Assembly (NCBI GenBank): GCA_012719125.1
Contig: JAAYAY010000434.1
Span: 17,668 to 81,667 of the forward strand
Direction: 5' to 3'
Source: Planctomycetaceae bacterium
Lineage (GTDB): Bacteria > Planctomycetota > Planctomycetia > Pirellulales > Thermoguttaceae
DNA length: 64,000 nt
Shown: positions 55,631-64,000 of the stretch, one piece after another
How the letters are laid out: the number at the start of each line of letters is the position of its first letter
How positions within the stretch are numbered: position 1 is the stretch's first letter
Translations under genes and position numbers: made by a program
The notes under the pieces: model-generated
The model's input: only the letters and a program-made list of their open reading frames with translations
The model's database searches: none
Told to the model about the DNA's origin: nothing

Positions 55631-56485
55631 ATGGCAATACTCGGAGTTCACACGTCGATCGCAGGCGGTTACCACAAGGCAATCGAGCGTGCCGTAAGGT
55701 TAGGGTGCGAATGTGTCCAACTCTTCACCAAGAACTGCAATCAGTGGGGAGCCAAGCCTATTACGCAAGAGGAGGCCCTGCGGTTTCGGCGGGCAGCGGA
55801 CGAATCGAAGCTGGCCTACACGGTGGCCCACGATTCGTACTTGATCAACCTGGCTTCGCCAGACAACGTGCTCTGGAAGCGGTCTGTCGATGCGCTGATC
55901 GGCGAATTGCAGCGTGCCGATGCGCTTGGAATTTCCGCGGTCGTGACCCACCCGGGAGCGTATACAACCGGCTCCGAAGAGCGGGGGCTCCGCCGGATCG
56001 CCCGTGCTCTGAACGAAATCCATCGGCGAACGGGACGACTGAAGACGCAGTGTATTCTGGAGACAACCGCAGGCCAAGGGACGTCGCTCGGTTGGCGCTT
56101 CGAACAACTGGCCGCCATTCTGGAATGTGTTCGCCAGCCCGATCGAATTGGCTTCTGTTTCGACACGTGTCACGTGTTCGCTGCCGGCTATTCGCTGAAC
56201 TCGGAACGGGAGTACCGCGTTACCATGGCCGAATTCGACAGGCTGGTGGGTTTGAGCAGAATCCGCGTCTTCCACCTGAACGACAGTCGCCGCGAATGTG
56301 GAAGCCGGGTCGACCGTCACAGCCACATCGGCCGGGGCGAGATGGGGCTGGCCCCTTTTCGGCATCTGTTGAACGACCGGCGTTTTCGAGAGATTCCGAT
56401 GATCCTGGAGACTCCCAAAGGGGTCGAGGGCGGCCAGGATCTCGACGCGATCAACCTTCGGGTCCTCAGGGAGTTGGCGGGTTGA
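55631..56485 (+). CDS. nfo: Endonuclease IV (AP endonuclease)
   Basis: 284 aa, the usual size. ATG at 55631; an in-frame start 45 nt earlier is less likely. Family signatures read ILGVHTSIAGGYHKAI, GFCFDTCHVFAAGY, FHLNDSRRECGSRVDRHSHIG and RGEMGL. These supply the tri-zinc ligands (His, Glu, Asp, His). It cuts the backbone 5' to abasic sites in base excision repair. The GNAT gene follows on the same strand. Confidence 0.92.
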   Translation: MAILGVHTSIAGGYHKAIERAVRLGCECVQLFTKNCNQWGAKPITQEEALRFRRAADESKLAYTVAHDSYLINLASPDNVLWKRSVDALIGELQRADALGISAVVTHPGAYTTGSEERGLRRIARALNEIHRRTGRLKTQCILETTAGQGTSLGWRFEQLAAILECVRQPDRIGFCFDTCHVFAAGYSLNSEREYRVTMAEFDRLVGLSRIRVFHLNDSRRECGSRVDRHSHIGRGEMGLAPFRHLLNDRRFREIPMILETPKGVEGGQDLDAINLRVLRELAG

Positions 56486-56624
56486 CCAGTCCCCCTCTCG
56501 TTGACCATGCCGGCATGGGCCGGTACACTGAAACTGGTTGGCGCAGCAGACTTCCGTCGCGTCCGGCCGAAGGGACGCCAGTTCCTTCTTGCGGGCCTTG
56601 CCGCCTTGCGGGACTTTGAGTGAG

Positions 56625-57185
56625 ATGGTCTTGACCTATTTCAGACGCTACCGCATGGAGATCGACTTGCGGGAGAGGGACCTTGTGGCTCCGCCGGTGC
56701 CGAGGGGCTATCTGCTGCTTCCCTGGAACAAGTCGCTTCTTGACGCTCATGCCGAAGTTAAATACCTCAGCTTCTGTAATGAGATTGACGCCAACGTGTT
56801 TCCGTGCCTGGGTGAACTGACCGGTTGCCGGCGACTGATGAGCGAAATCACACGAAAGGGCGGTTTTCTGGAACGGGCAACCTGGCTGGCCGTTACCGAT
56901 GCGACCGACGTACGGCAACGCGAGAAGTGCGGTACCATCCAGGGGATTCGCGATCGGGAGGGCGTCGGCGCCGTCCAGAATCTCGGGATTGCCCCGGCTT
57001 ATCGCGATCGGGGTCTGGGGTCGATCCTTCTGCTCCGGGCTCTTCAAGGGTTTCGCGAGTCGGGGGTTCACCGCGTCTGCCTCGAGGTGACCGCAGAGAA
57101 CGAGGGCGCGATTCGCCTTTACGAACGGCACGGTTTTCGAACTGTGAAGACGGTTTTCAAGGTCGCAGAGGTTGCCTATTCTTGA
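56625..57185 (+). CDS. GNAT-family acetyltransferase
   Basis: 186 aa from the ATG at 56625. The C-terminal half holds the acetyl-CoA-binding core: VGAVQNLGIAPAYRDRGLGSILLLRAL (motif A, RxxGxG as RDRGLG) and VCLEVTAENEGAIRLYERHGF (motif B). The N-terminal half is not assigned. Substrate unknown. The 187-nt gap to the M16 genes shows nothing notable. Confidence 0.85.
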   Translation: MVLTYFRRYRMEIDLRERDLVAPPVPRGYLLLPWNKSLLDAHAEVKYLSFCNEIDANVFPCLGELTGCRRLMSEITRKGGFLERATWLAVTDATDVRQREKCGTIQGIRDREGVGAVQNLGIAPAYRDRGLGSILLLRALQGFRESGVHRVCLEVTAENEGAIRLYERHGFRTVKTVFKVAEVAYS

Positions 57186-57371
57186 CCGGCACTCTCATCG
57201 ACCGTCCGGCCCCATTTGTGCGTCTAACTGGTAGATTTTTCTCATCCGCCTGCCGTGCGAATTCATGTGCGCGTCCTCCGCACGAATCGAGCGTTGGGAC
57301 TTGATTGTCAATGAGAGCCTTCTGAATACGTACGACCTTCACCTACAGCGATCCGATACTGCCGCGTAACC

Positions 57372-58607
57372 ATGATCCACACGCACCAATTCGACAATGG
57401 GCTGGTCTTGCTTGCCGAACCGATGGACTGGCTCGAGTCGGCCGCCTTCACGATCCTCGTCCCCGCGGGCTGCATCCACGAACCGGCGGATCGCAGCGGT
57501 CTGAGCGGGTTCACGTGCGAGATGGCGCTGCGGGGGGCCGGGCCGCGGGACAGCCGCCAGTTCATCAACGATCTCGACTGTCTGGGCGTGGAACGATCGG
57601 AGTCGGTGGGGGAAGCCCACACGCGGTACGGCGGTGCGACGGTCGCCGACAACCTGCCCCGGGGTCTGGAGATCTTCGCCGATCTCCTGCGTCGGCCCCG
57701 CCTGCCCGCCGATCAGCTCGAGGCCGGTCGCCAAGTGATGGTCCAGGATCTTCTGGCGGTCGAGGACGAGCCGGCCCAGAAGGTGATGCTTCGGCTTCGC
57801 CAACAGCATTATCCCGATCCGTGGGGTCGGCCGAGCCAGGGTGATGCCGACGGGATCGAGGCCACAACGATCGACGACATTCGTCGCCATTTCCAGCGGG
57901 CCTATCATCCGCGCGGGACGATTGTCGGGGTTGCCGGACGAGTGGACTGGGAACCGCTTCTGGACATGGTTGGCAATTTGCTGGCCGACTGGGAGCCGAG
58001 GGACGTTCAGCCGGTCCCCGAATCGCCTCAGCCGTGCGTCTACACCCACCTGGAGTACGACTCCAATCAGACTCATATCGGGATCGCCTATCGGAGCATC
58101 CCTTACCGGAGCGACGACTACTTCCTTGCCTGGGGCGCCGTGGGCGTCCTCTCCGGAGGGATGAGTGCCCGGCTCTTTACCGAGGTTCGCGAGCGTCGGG
58201 GGCTGTGCTACAGCGTCTATGCCACGCATCATTCGCTGCTGGACCGCGGGAGCGTCTTCTGTTATGCGGGTACGAGCGCGGAACGAGCCCAGGAGACTCT
58301 CGACGTGACGCTCAACGAGCTGCGCAAGCTGGCCCAAGGCGTGGAGGAACAGGAACTCGATCGACTCAAGGCGAGAATCAAAAGTGCCTTGATCATGCAG
58401 CAGGAATCGAGCTCCGCCCGGAGTGCGTCGATCGCACGCGACTGGTACCACCTGGGGAGGCCCCGTTCCCTGGATGAAATCAACCAACGGATCGACGGGC
58501 TTGCGGCGGACAAGATCAACACCTATTTGAGCGACAATCCGCCGGGCGACTTCACGGTCGTCACCCTGGGGCGGAAAGAACTGGAGGTGCCGGTTGGAGT
58601 TTCTTAA
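57372..58607 (+). CDS. M16-family peptidase homologue, zinc-motif-lacking subunit
   Basis: 411 aa. The M16 fold is clear (NGLVLLAEPMDWLESAAFTI, GLSGFTCEMALRGAG, RPRLPADQLEAGRQVMVQDL). The HxxEH site is missing: the aligned position reads FTCEM. It keeps the C-terminal Arg/Tyr-type substrate-binding motif, VRERRGLCYSVYA. This matches the non-catalytic partner of two-subunit M16B peptidases (mitochondrial-processing-peptidase alpha-like). It overlaps the next gene by 14 nt, so the two are translationally coupled. No signal peptide. Confidence 0.88.
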   Translation: MIHTHQFDNGLVLLAEPMDWLESAAFTILVPAGCIHEPADRSGLSGFTCEMALRGAGPRDSRQFINDLDCLGVERSESVGEAHTRYGGATVADNLPRGLEIFADLLRRPRLPADQLEAGRQVMVQDLLAVEDEPAQKVMLRLRQQHYPDPWGRPSQGDADGIEATTIDDIRRHFQRAYHPRGTIVGVAGRVDWEPLLDMVGNLLADWEPRDVQPVPESPQPCVYTHLEYDSNQTHIGIAYRSIPYRSDDYFLAWGAVGVLSGGMSARLFTEVRERRGLCYSVYATHHSLLDRGSVFCYAGTSAERAQETLDVTLNELRKLAQGVEEQELDRLKARIKSALIMQQESSSARSASIARDWYHLGRPRSLDEINQRIDGLAADKINTYLSDNPPGDFTVVTLGRKELEVPVGVS

Positions 58608-59832
58608 GCACACCTTGGCGAACGGCCTGGAGATCGTCGCCGAGTGCAACGCCCAGGCCTACTCGACCGCTCTCGGCTTCTTTGTCCGCGCCGGCGCCCG
58701 CGACGAGACCGACGAAATTGCGGGCGTCAGCCACTTCCTCGAACACATGATGTTCAAGGGAACGCCGAGCCGGACTGCCGACGACGTGAATCGGGAATTC
58801 GACGAAATCGGCGCGTCGTACAATGCCGGCACGGGCGAAGAACACACCGTGTATTACGCGGCCGTTCTTCCCGAGTACCAGGACCAGGCTACCGCGCTGC
58901 TGGCCGACATTCTCCGTCCCTCCCTCCGGGGCGAGGACTTCGACATGGAGAAGCAGGTGATCCTCGAAGAGATCTACATGCACGAGGATCAACCTCCGTT
59001 CGGCGCCGACGAGAAGTGCCGGGCCGCCTTTTTCGGCGAGCATCCTTTGGCTCGGAGCGTGCTCGGAACGATCGACAGCATTACGGCGTTGTCTCCCGAG
59101 GCGATGCGCGATTACTTCGCCAAGCGGTACAGTCCCCAGAATGTGGTTCTCGCGGCCGCGGGCCGTGTCGATTTTGAGCGATTGGTCGCTACCGCCGAGG
59201 CGATGTGCGGTCGCTGGGAGCGCAACGGCGAAGAGCGAAGACTGACGTCGGCGCACCCCGCTACGGGTTTTCACGTCGTCCAGAAGAATGCCGCGACCCA
59301 GCAGTACGTCGTGCAGTTTGCGCCGGGGCCGGACTGCAACGATCCGGACCGTTTTGCCGCCAGGCTTCTGGCGACGGTCGTTGGAGACGACACCGGGAGC
59401 CGGATCTTCTGGGAGTTGGTGGATACCGGTTTAGCGGAGCAGGCCAGTCTGGCCCACGACGAATTCGACGACGCGGGTGCGTTCGTGACCTACCTGAGCT
59501 GCACTCCCGACATGGTCGGCGAGAACCTTCAGCGTCTTCACGACCTGCTCGTCGACCTGGAATGCCGTGGGATAACCGCGGAAGAACTGGAGCAGGCGAA
59601 GAACAAGGTGAGTTCACGGATCGTTTTGTCGAGCGAACGACCGCTGGGACGCCTGTTTGTGATAGGGGGCGACTGGATCCAACGGCGCGAGTATCGCTCG
59701 GTTCGGACGGATTTGAACGCCGTCGCCGAAGTGACGGCAGAACAGGTCAATGCCGTTGCGACGAGCTATCCGCTCACCCGTTCGACCGTCATGACGATCG
59801 GCCCGCGCGCCGACGTCACCGAACCTTGTTGA
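58594..59832 (+). CDS. M16-family zinc peptidase, catalytic subunit
   Basis: 412 aa. The only suitable start is the TTG at 58594, with GGAGG 6 nt upstream and inside the end of the previous gene. The inverted zinc motif HFLEH sits in AGVSHFLEHMMFKG near residues 47-60. The downstream Glu ligand is in FDMEKQVILEEIYMHED. It lacks the Arg/Tyr pair found in its partner. Together the two genes look like a heterodimeric M16B peptidase acting on small peptides or signal sequences. Confidence 0.9.
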   Translation: MEFLKHTLANGLEIVAECNAQAYSTALGFFVRAGARDETDEIAGVSHFLEHMMFKGTPSRTADDVNREFDEIGASYNAGTGEEHTVYYAAVLPEYQDQATALLADILRPSLRGEDFDMEKQVILEEIYMHEDQPPFGADEKCRAAFFGEHPLARSVLGTIDSITALSPEAMRDYFAKRYSPQNVVLAAAGRVDFERLVATAEAMCGRWERNGEERRLTSAHPATGFHVVQKNAATQQYVVQFAPGPDCNDPDRFAARLLATVVGDDTGSRIFWELVDTGLAEQASLAHDEFDDAGAFVTYLSCTPDMVGENLQRLHDLLVDLECRGITAEELEQAKNKVSSRIVLSSERPLGRLFVIGGDWIQRREYRSVRTDLNAVAEVTAEQVNAVATSYPLTRSTVMTIGPRADVTEPC

Positions 59833-59887
59833 GGCCAGCCAGGTTCCCCACAACCGGGCGTTTGAACTGTCAACATGGGAGAGATCG

Positions 59888-60031
59888 ATGTCGTGTCCGT
59901 TGTGCAAGAAAGGCCGTTGCACCAACCGATGCCAAGAGGCAGGGAAGAAACCAGAGGAAGATAAGGAGAAGTCCGGCCAGAAGAACGGCAAAGGAAAAGG
60001 GAAGAAGGGAAAGAAAAAGGGCAAGAAGTAG
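59888..60031 (+). CDS. 47-aa Cys/Lys-rich small protein
   Basis: A short frame from ATG 59888 to TAG 60031, with GGGAGAG just upstream. It encodes MSCPLCKKGRCTNRCQEAGK, then a Lys/Gly tail (KGKGKKGKKKGKK). Four N-terminal cysteines (CPLC and CTNRC) could bind zinc; the tail is strongly basic and could bind nucleic acid. It lies 55 nt after the M16 gene on the same strand. It may be a real small protein; I do not know the family. Confidence 0.5.
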   Translation: MSCPLCKKGRCTNRCQEAGKKPEEDKEKSGQKNGKGKGKKGKKKGKK

Positions 60032-60079
60032 GCGGCCGTCTTAGCCGAGTTGCCGGTCACCGATAGCGCAACGGCCGCC
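60031..60079. terminator. Possible bidirectional terminator between convergent genes
   Basis: GGCGGCCGT (60031-60039) and ACGGCCGCC (60071-60079) are exact complements separated by 31 nt. It lies between the small Cys/Lys protein and greA, which converge. No T-run on either side, so the role is uncertain. Confidence 0.35.
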
Positions 60080-60084
60080 GCAAG

Positions 60085-60567
60085 TCAATCCTCGTCAAAT
60101 CGGATGTCGAGGATTTCGAAACGGGTGATTCCGGCAGGGACCTGGATCTCGACCTTGTCGCCGATCTTCTTTCCGACCAGGCCTTGAGCGAGCGGGCTGG
60201 TGATGAGGATCTTGCCGTTCATGTAGTCCTCTTCCCCGGCTCCGACAAGGGTGAACTCTTCCTGCTCGTCGAGGTCGAGATCGTTCACCACGACGGTACA
60301 CCCGAAGGCGACCTCGTCCTTCGGCAGCTTCGACGGATCGATGAGAACCGCCCGCGACAGTTCATCCCGAAGCTGGTTGATTTTGGCCTGCAACAGACCC
60401 TGGCTTTCCCTCGCCCCGTGGTATTCGGCGTTTTCCCTCAGATCGCCTTCCGCCCTGGCCTCGCCGATGCGTTTCTCGATGATAGGCATCTCCACGTTCT
60501 GAAGCCGCTCCAATTCGGCCTTCTTCTTGTTGTAGCCGGTCTGGGTCATCGGAATACGATCCGTCAT
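60085..60567 (-). CDS. greA: Transcription elongation factor GreA
   Basis: 160 aa, the usual size, with AGGAGG before the ATG at 60567. The N-terminal coiled coil ([38 protein letters not shown]) carries the acidic tip motif [10 protein letters not shown] needed for cleavage of backtracked RNA. The C-terminal FKBP-like domain reads [20 protein letters not shown] and TRFEILDI. It rescues stalled RNA polymerase. It is monocistronic. Confidence 0.94.
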   Translation of the reverse strand: MTDRIPMTQTGYNKKKAELERLQNVEMPIIEKRIGEARAEGDLRENAEYHGARESQGLLQAKINQLRDELSRAVLIDPSKLPKDEVAFGCTVVVNDLDLDEQEEFTLVGAGEEDYMNGKILITSPLAQGLVGKKIGDKVEIQVPAGITRFEILDIRFDED

Positions 60568-61023
60568 CAGGTTCCTCCTCGCAGGGCGGTTCCAAATGGA
60601 AAGCTAACCTAAAAAAACACGGTTGCCTGTTCGAGTCGGCAACCGCCGGTCTTCTGACACACGATCGGTTGGAAGGGAACGCCGAAAAAGGACTATCCGA
60701 AAACGGAAGCGAGGAATTCGGCAGTCAACCTGTCACAAACGCGCAACTTCGAACCGCAGTGTCTCTCCCATTTTGGTCATGCGTCACAAAAAGTAAAGGT
60801 CAGCAGCAGGTTTTGGGTACCGTATCCACCCCGTCAGCCTGCGGCGATTCCCCCTCAAACGAGGTGAGAGTATTCCGATATCGGTACGTTTGTGCCCGAA
60901 TCACCCCTTATTCTGGGCGAAACAACAGTAACCACATGCGGAAAAGCGTATAAGCGTACTGGATTTTTGAAGAATCCGTGGCCGATGATCTTCACGGGGA
61001 TCGATTCACACTATAGACTAGCA

Positions 61024-61149
61024 GAGACACAAGGTGCATAATTCCCGTGGCGAGACGCCGTTGTCAAGCGGCGGGCTTCAATACCGCGCGGCCCCTCTCT
61101 CCTTCAAGGGATTCCCTGCCCCATCCCTTTGAGGGGGGCCGCGTTTTTT
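61024..61149 (+). ncRNA. Putative small RNA between greA and tkt (plus strand)
   Basis: Both flanking genes are on the minus strand, yet a strong plus-strand intrinsic terminator lies here. A TATAGA (61012-61017) with TTCACG (60991-60996) is a candidate, weak promoter. The presumed transcript of about 125 nt has a hairpin (CGCCG-TTGTCAAG-CGGCG) near 61050. I do not recognise a known RNA family. The rest of the gap (60568-61011) shows no gene. Confidence 0.35.
61087..61149 (+). terminator. Intrinsic terminator, plus strand
   Basis: CGCGGCCCC (61087-61095) pairs with GGGGCCGCG (61135-61143). The inner part pairs AAGGGAT with ATCCCTTT. A run of six T follows at 61144-61149. Reading minus-strand gives no T-run, so it is not the tkt terminator. 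Confidence 0.65.
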
Positions 61150-61295
61150 CTTCTTTGACGTGGAAGCCGGTCTCTACCGAAGTCTCTGAAAGACGTTGCG
61201 ACCATTGGGGTAAGGATCGCCCAGGAAATGACTGTCGCCTTTTGCTCCGCGAAAGTGGCGATGCTTTCACAGAGCGAAAGGCGACGATACGGCAG

Positions 61296-63365
<2,070 letters not shown>

Positions 63366-63507
63366 TAATCTCCGTTCCGAAGCTGGACCCTCGATACCCT
63401 TGCGCACAACACCCCCGCTCCCCGCGTGGGCGCGCCAAGTCGCAAGTGTAGCGGCTGCTGGGGCACATCGTCAACGCATTGGGGGACGTGGCCAGGGGAA
63501 CTGCAGA

Positions 63508-64000
63508 GTAGCAGGCACGCTCCGCCGTGCCGTCCGCCAAAGAAGGTAGCAGGCACGCTCCGCCCTGCCGTCCGTCAAAGAAGGTAGCAGGCACGCTCCG
63601 CCGTGCCGTCCGCCAAAGAGAGTAGCAGGCACGCTCCGCCGTGCCGTACGTCAAAGAAGGTAGCAGGCACGCTCCGCCCTGCCGTACGTCAAAGAAGGTA
63701 GCAGGCACGCTCCGCCCTGCCGTACGTCAAAGAAGGTAGCAGGCACGCTCCGCCCTGCCGTCCGTCAAAGAAGGTAGCAGGCACGCTCCGCCCTGCCGTC
63801 CGCCAAAGAAGGTAGCAGGGCACGCTCCGCCGTGCCGTCCGCCAAAGAAGGTAGCAGGCACGCTCCGCCCTACCGTCCGTCAAAGAAGGTAGCAGGCACG
63901 CTCCGCCCTGCCGTCCGTCAAAGAAGGTAGCAGGCACGCTCCGCCGTGCCGTACGCCAAAGAAGGTAGCAGGCACGCTCCGCCGTGCCGTCCGCCAAAGA
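63508..64000. repeat. Tandem array of a 38-bp repeat running off the window
   Basis: At least 13 units begin with GTAGCAGGCACGCTCCGCC at 63508, 63546, 63584, 63622, 63660, 63698, 63736, 63774, 63812, 63851, 63889, 63927 and 63965. The period is 38 nt, once 39 because of an extra G in the unit at 63812. Variation is mainly GCCGTGCC/GCCCTGCC and TCCGCC/TACGTC/TCCGTC. Units contain a small GGCAC/GTGCC palindrome. There are no unique spacers, so it is not CRISPR. It lies upstream of tkt; frames through it are artefacts. Confidence 0.85.

Noticed and set aside
60669..60953. A 94-codon frame between greA and tkt
   Set aside because: No ribosome site or conserved features, and codon use unlike neighbouring genes.
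61087..61149. Terminator of transketolase
   Set aside because: The T-run is on the plus strand while tkt is on the minus strand.
63508..64000. CRISPR array
   Set aside because: Units are contiguous with no unique spacers and no cas genes are present.

Overview
The window looks like chromosomal DNA of a planctomycete (inference). The evidence is high G+C, secreted proteins that begin with an SHD1-type domain, Tat-exported Gfo/Idh/MocA oxidoreductases, SUMF1-like lipoproteins, a NIPSNAP protein, a DUF502 protein, and many short palindromic intergenic repeats. No rRNA, tRNA, CRISPR array or phage module was found. Most open frames opposite the large genes are GC-driven shadows.

Layout. 1-13.4 kb: the end of an M14 carboxypeptidase, a TolB-like propeller protein, a continuous frame that reads from a SUMF1-like domain into a histone-deacetylase-like domain, and an MBOAT O-acyltransferase. 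An IS200-like (RAYT-type) transposase with flanking palindromic repeats separates the MBOAT from a membrane-anchored SGNH protein. An unknown secreted protein, a second SUMF1 lipoprotein and a heparinase II/III-like protein follow. 13.4-26.1 kb: an orphan nuclease-like gene, then a carbohydrate-catabolism locus. It holds a double NIPSNAP protein, a CBM9-like protein, a XylR-like regulator (sugar-sensor domain plus AraC HTH), an NAD-dependent epimerase, five Gfo/Idh/MocA oxidoreductases (three exported) and a TIM-barrel isomerase. A 22-nt-spaced direct repeat between the regulator and the epimerase is a candidate operator.

26.1-36 kb: a two-gene unit of a HEPN-domain protein and an overlapping unknown partner, a STAS protein, a GT39-like membrane glycosyltransferase, a lipoprotein/M50-like peptidase/HlyD adaptor run, a small protein with DUF502, and a GH78-like glycosidase. 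36-46.7 kb: an operon of three giant paralogous secreted proteins (1419, 1065 and 1031 aa), each with signal peptide, SHD1-type domain, propeller modules and a shared C-terminal domain. The first carries an extra internal module. This is the most distinctive part of the window.

46.7-64 kb: mostly housekeeping. It contains gltD and gltB, a zinc-ribbon peptide, a YkgJ-like cysteine-cluster protein, endonuclease IV, a GNAT acetyltransferase, an M16 peptidase pair (one subunit lacking the zinc motif, one with it), a Lys-rich 47-aa protein, greA and transketolase. A plus-strand hairpin with a T-run between greA and tkt suggests an unannotated small RNA. The window ends inside a 38-bp tandem repeat array of at least 13 units. 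All assignments are by reading motifs; no database search was run.
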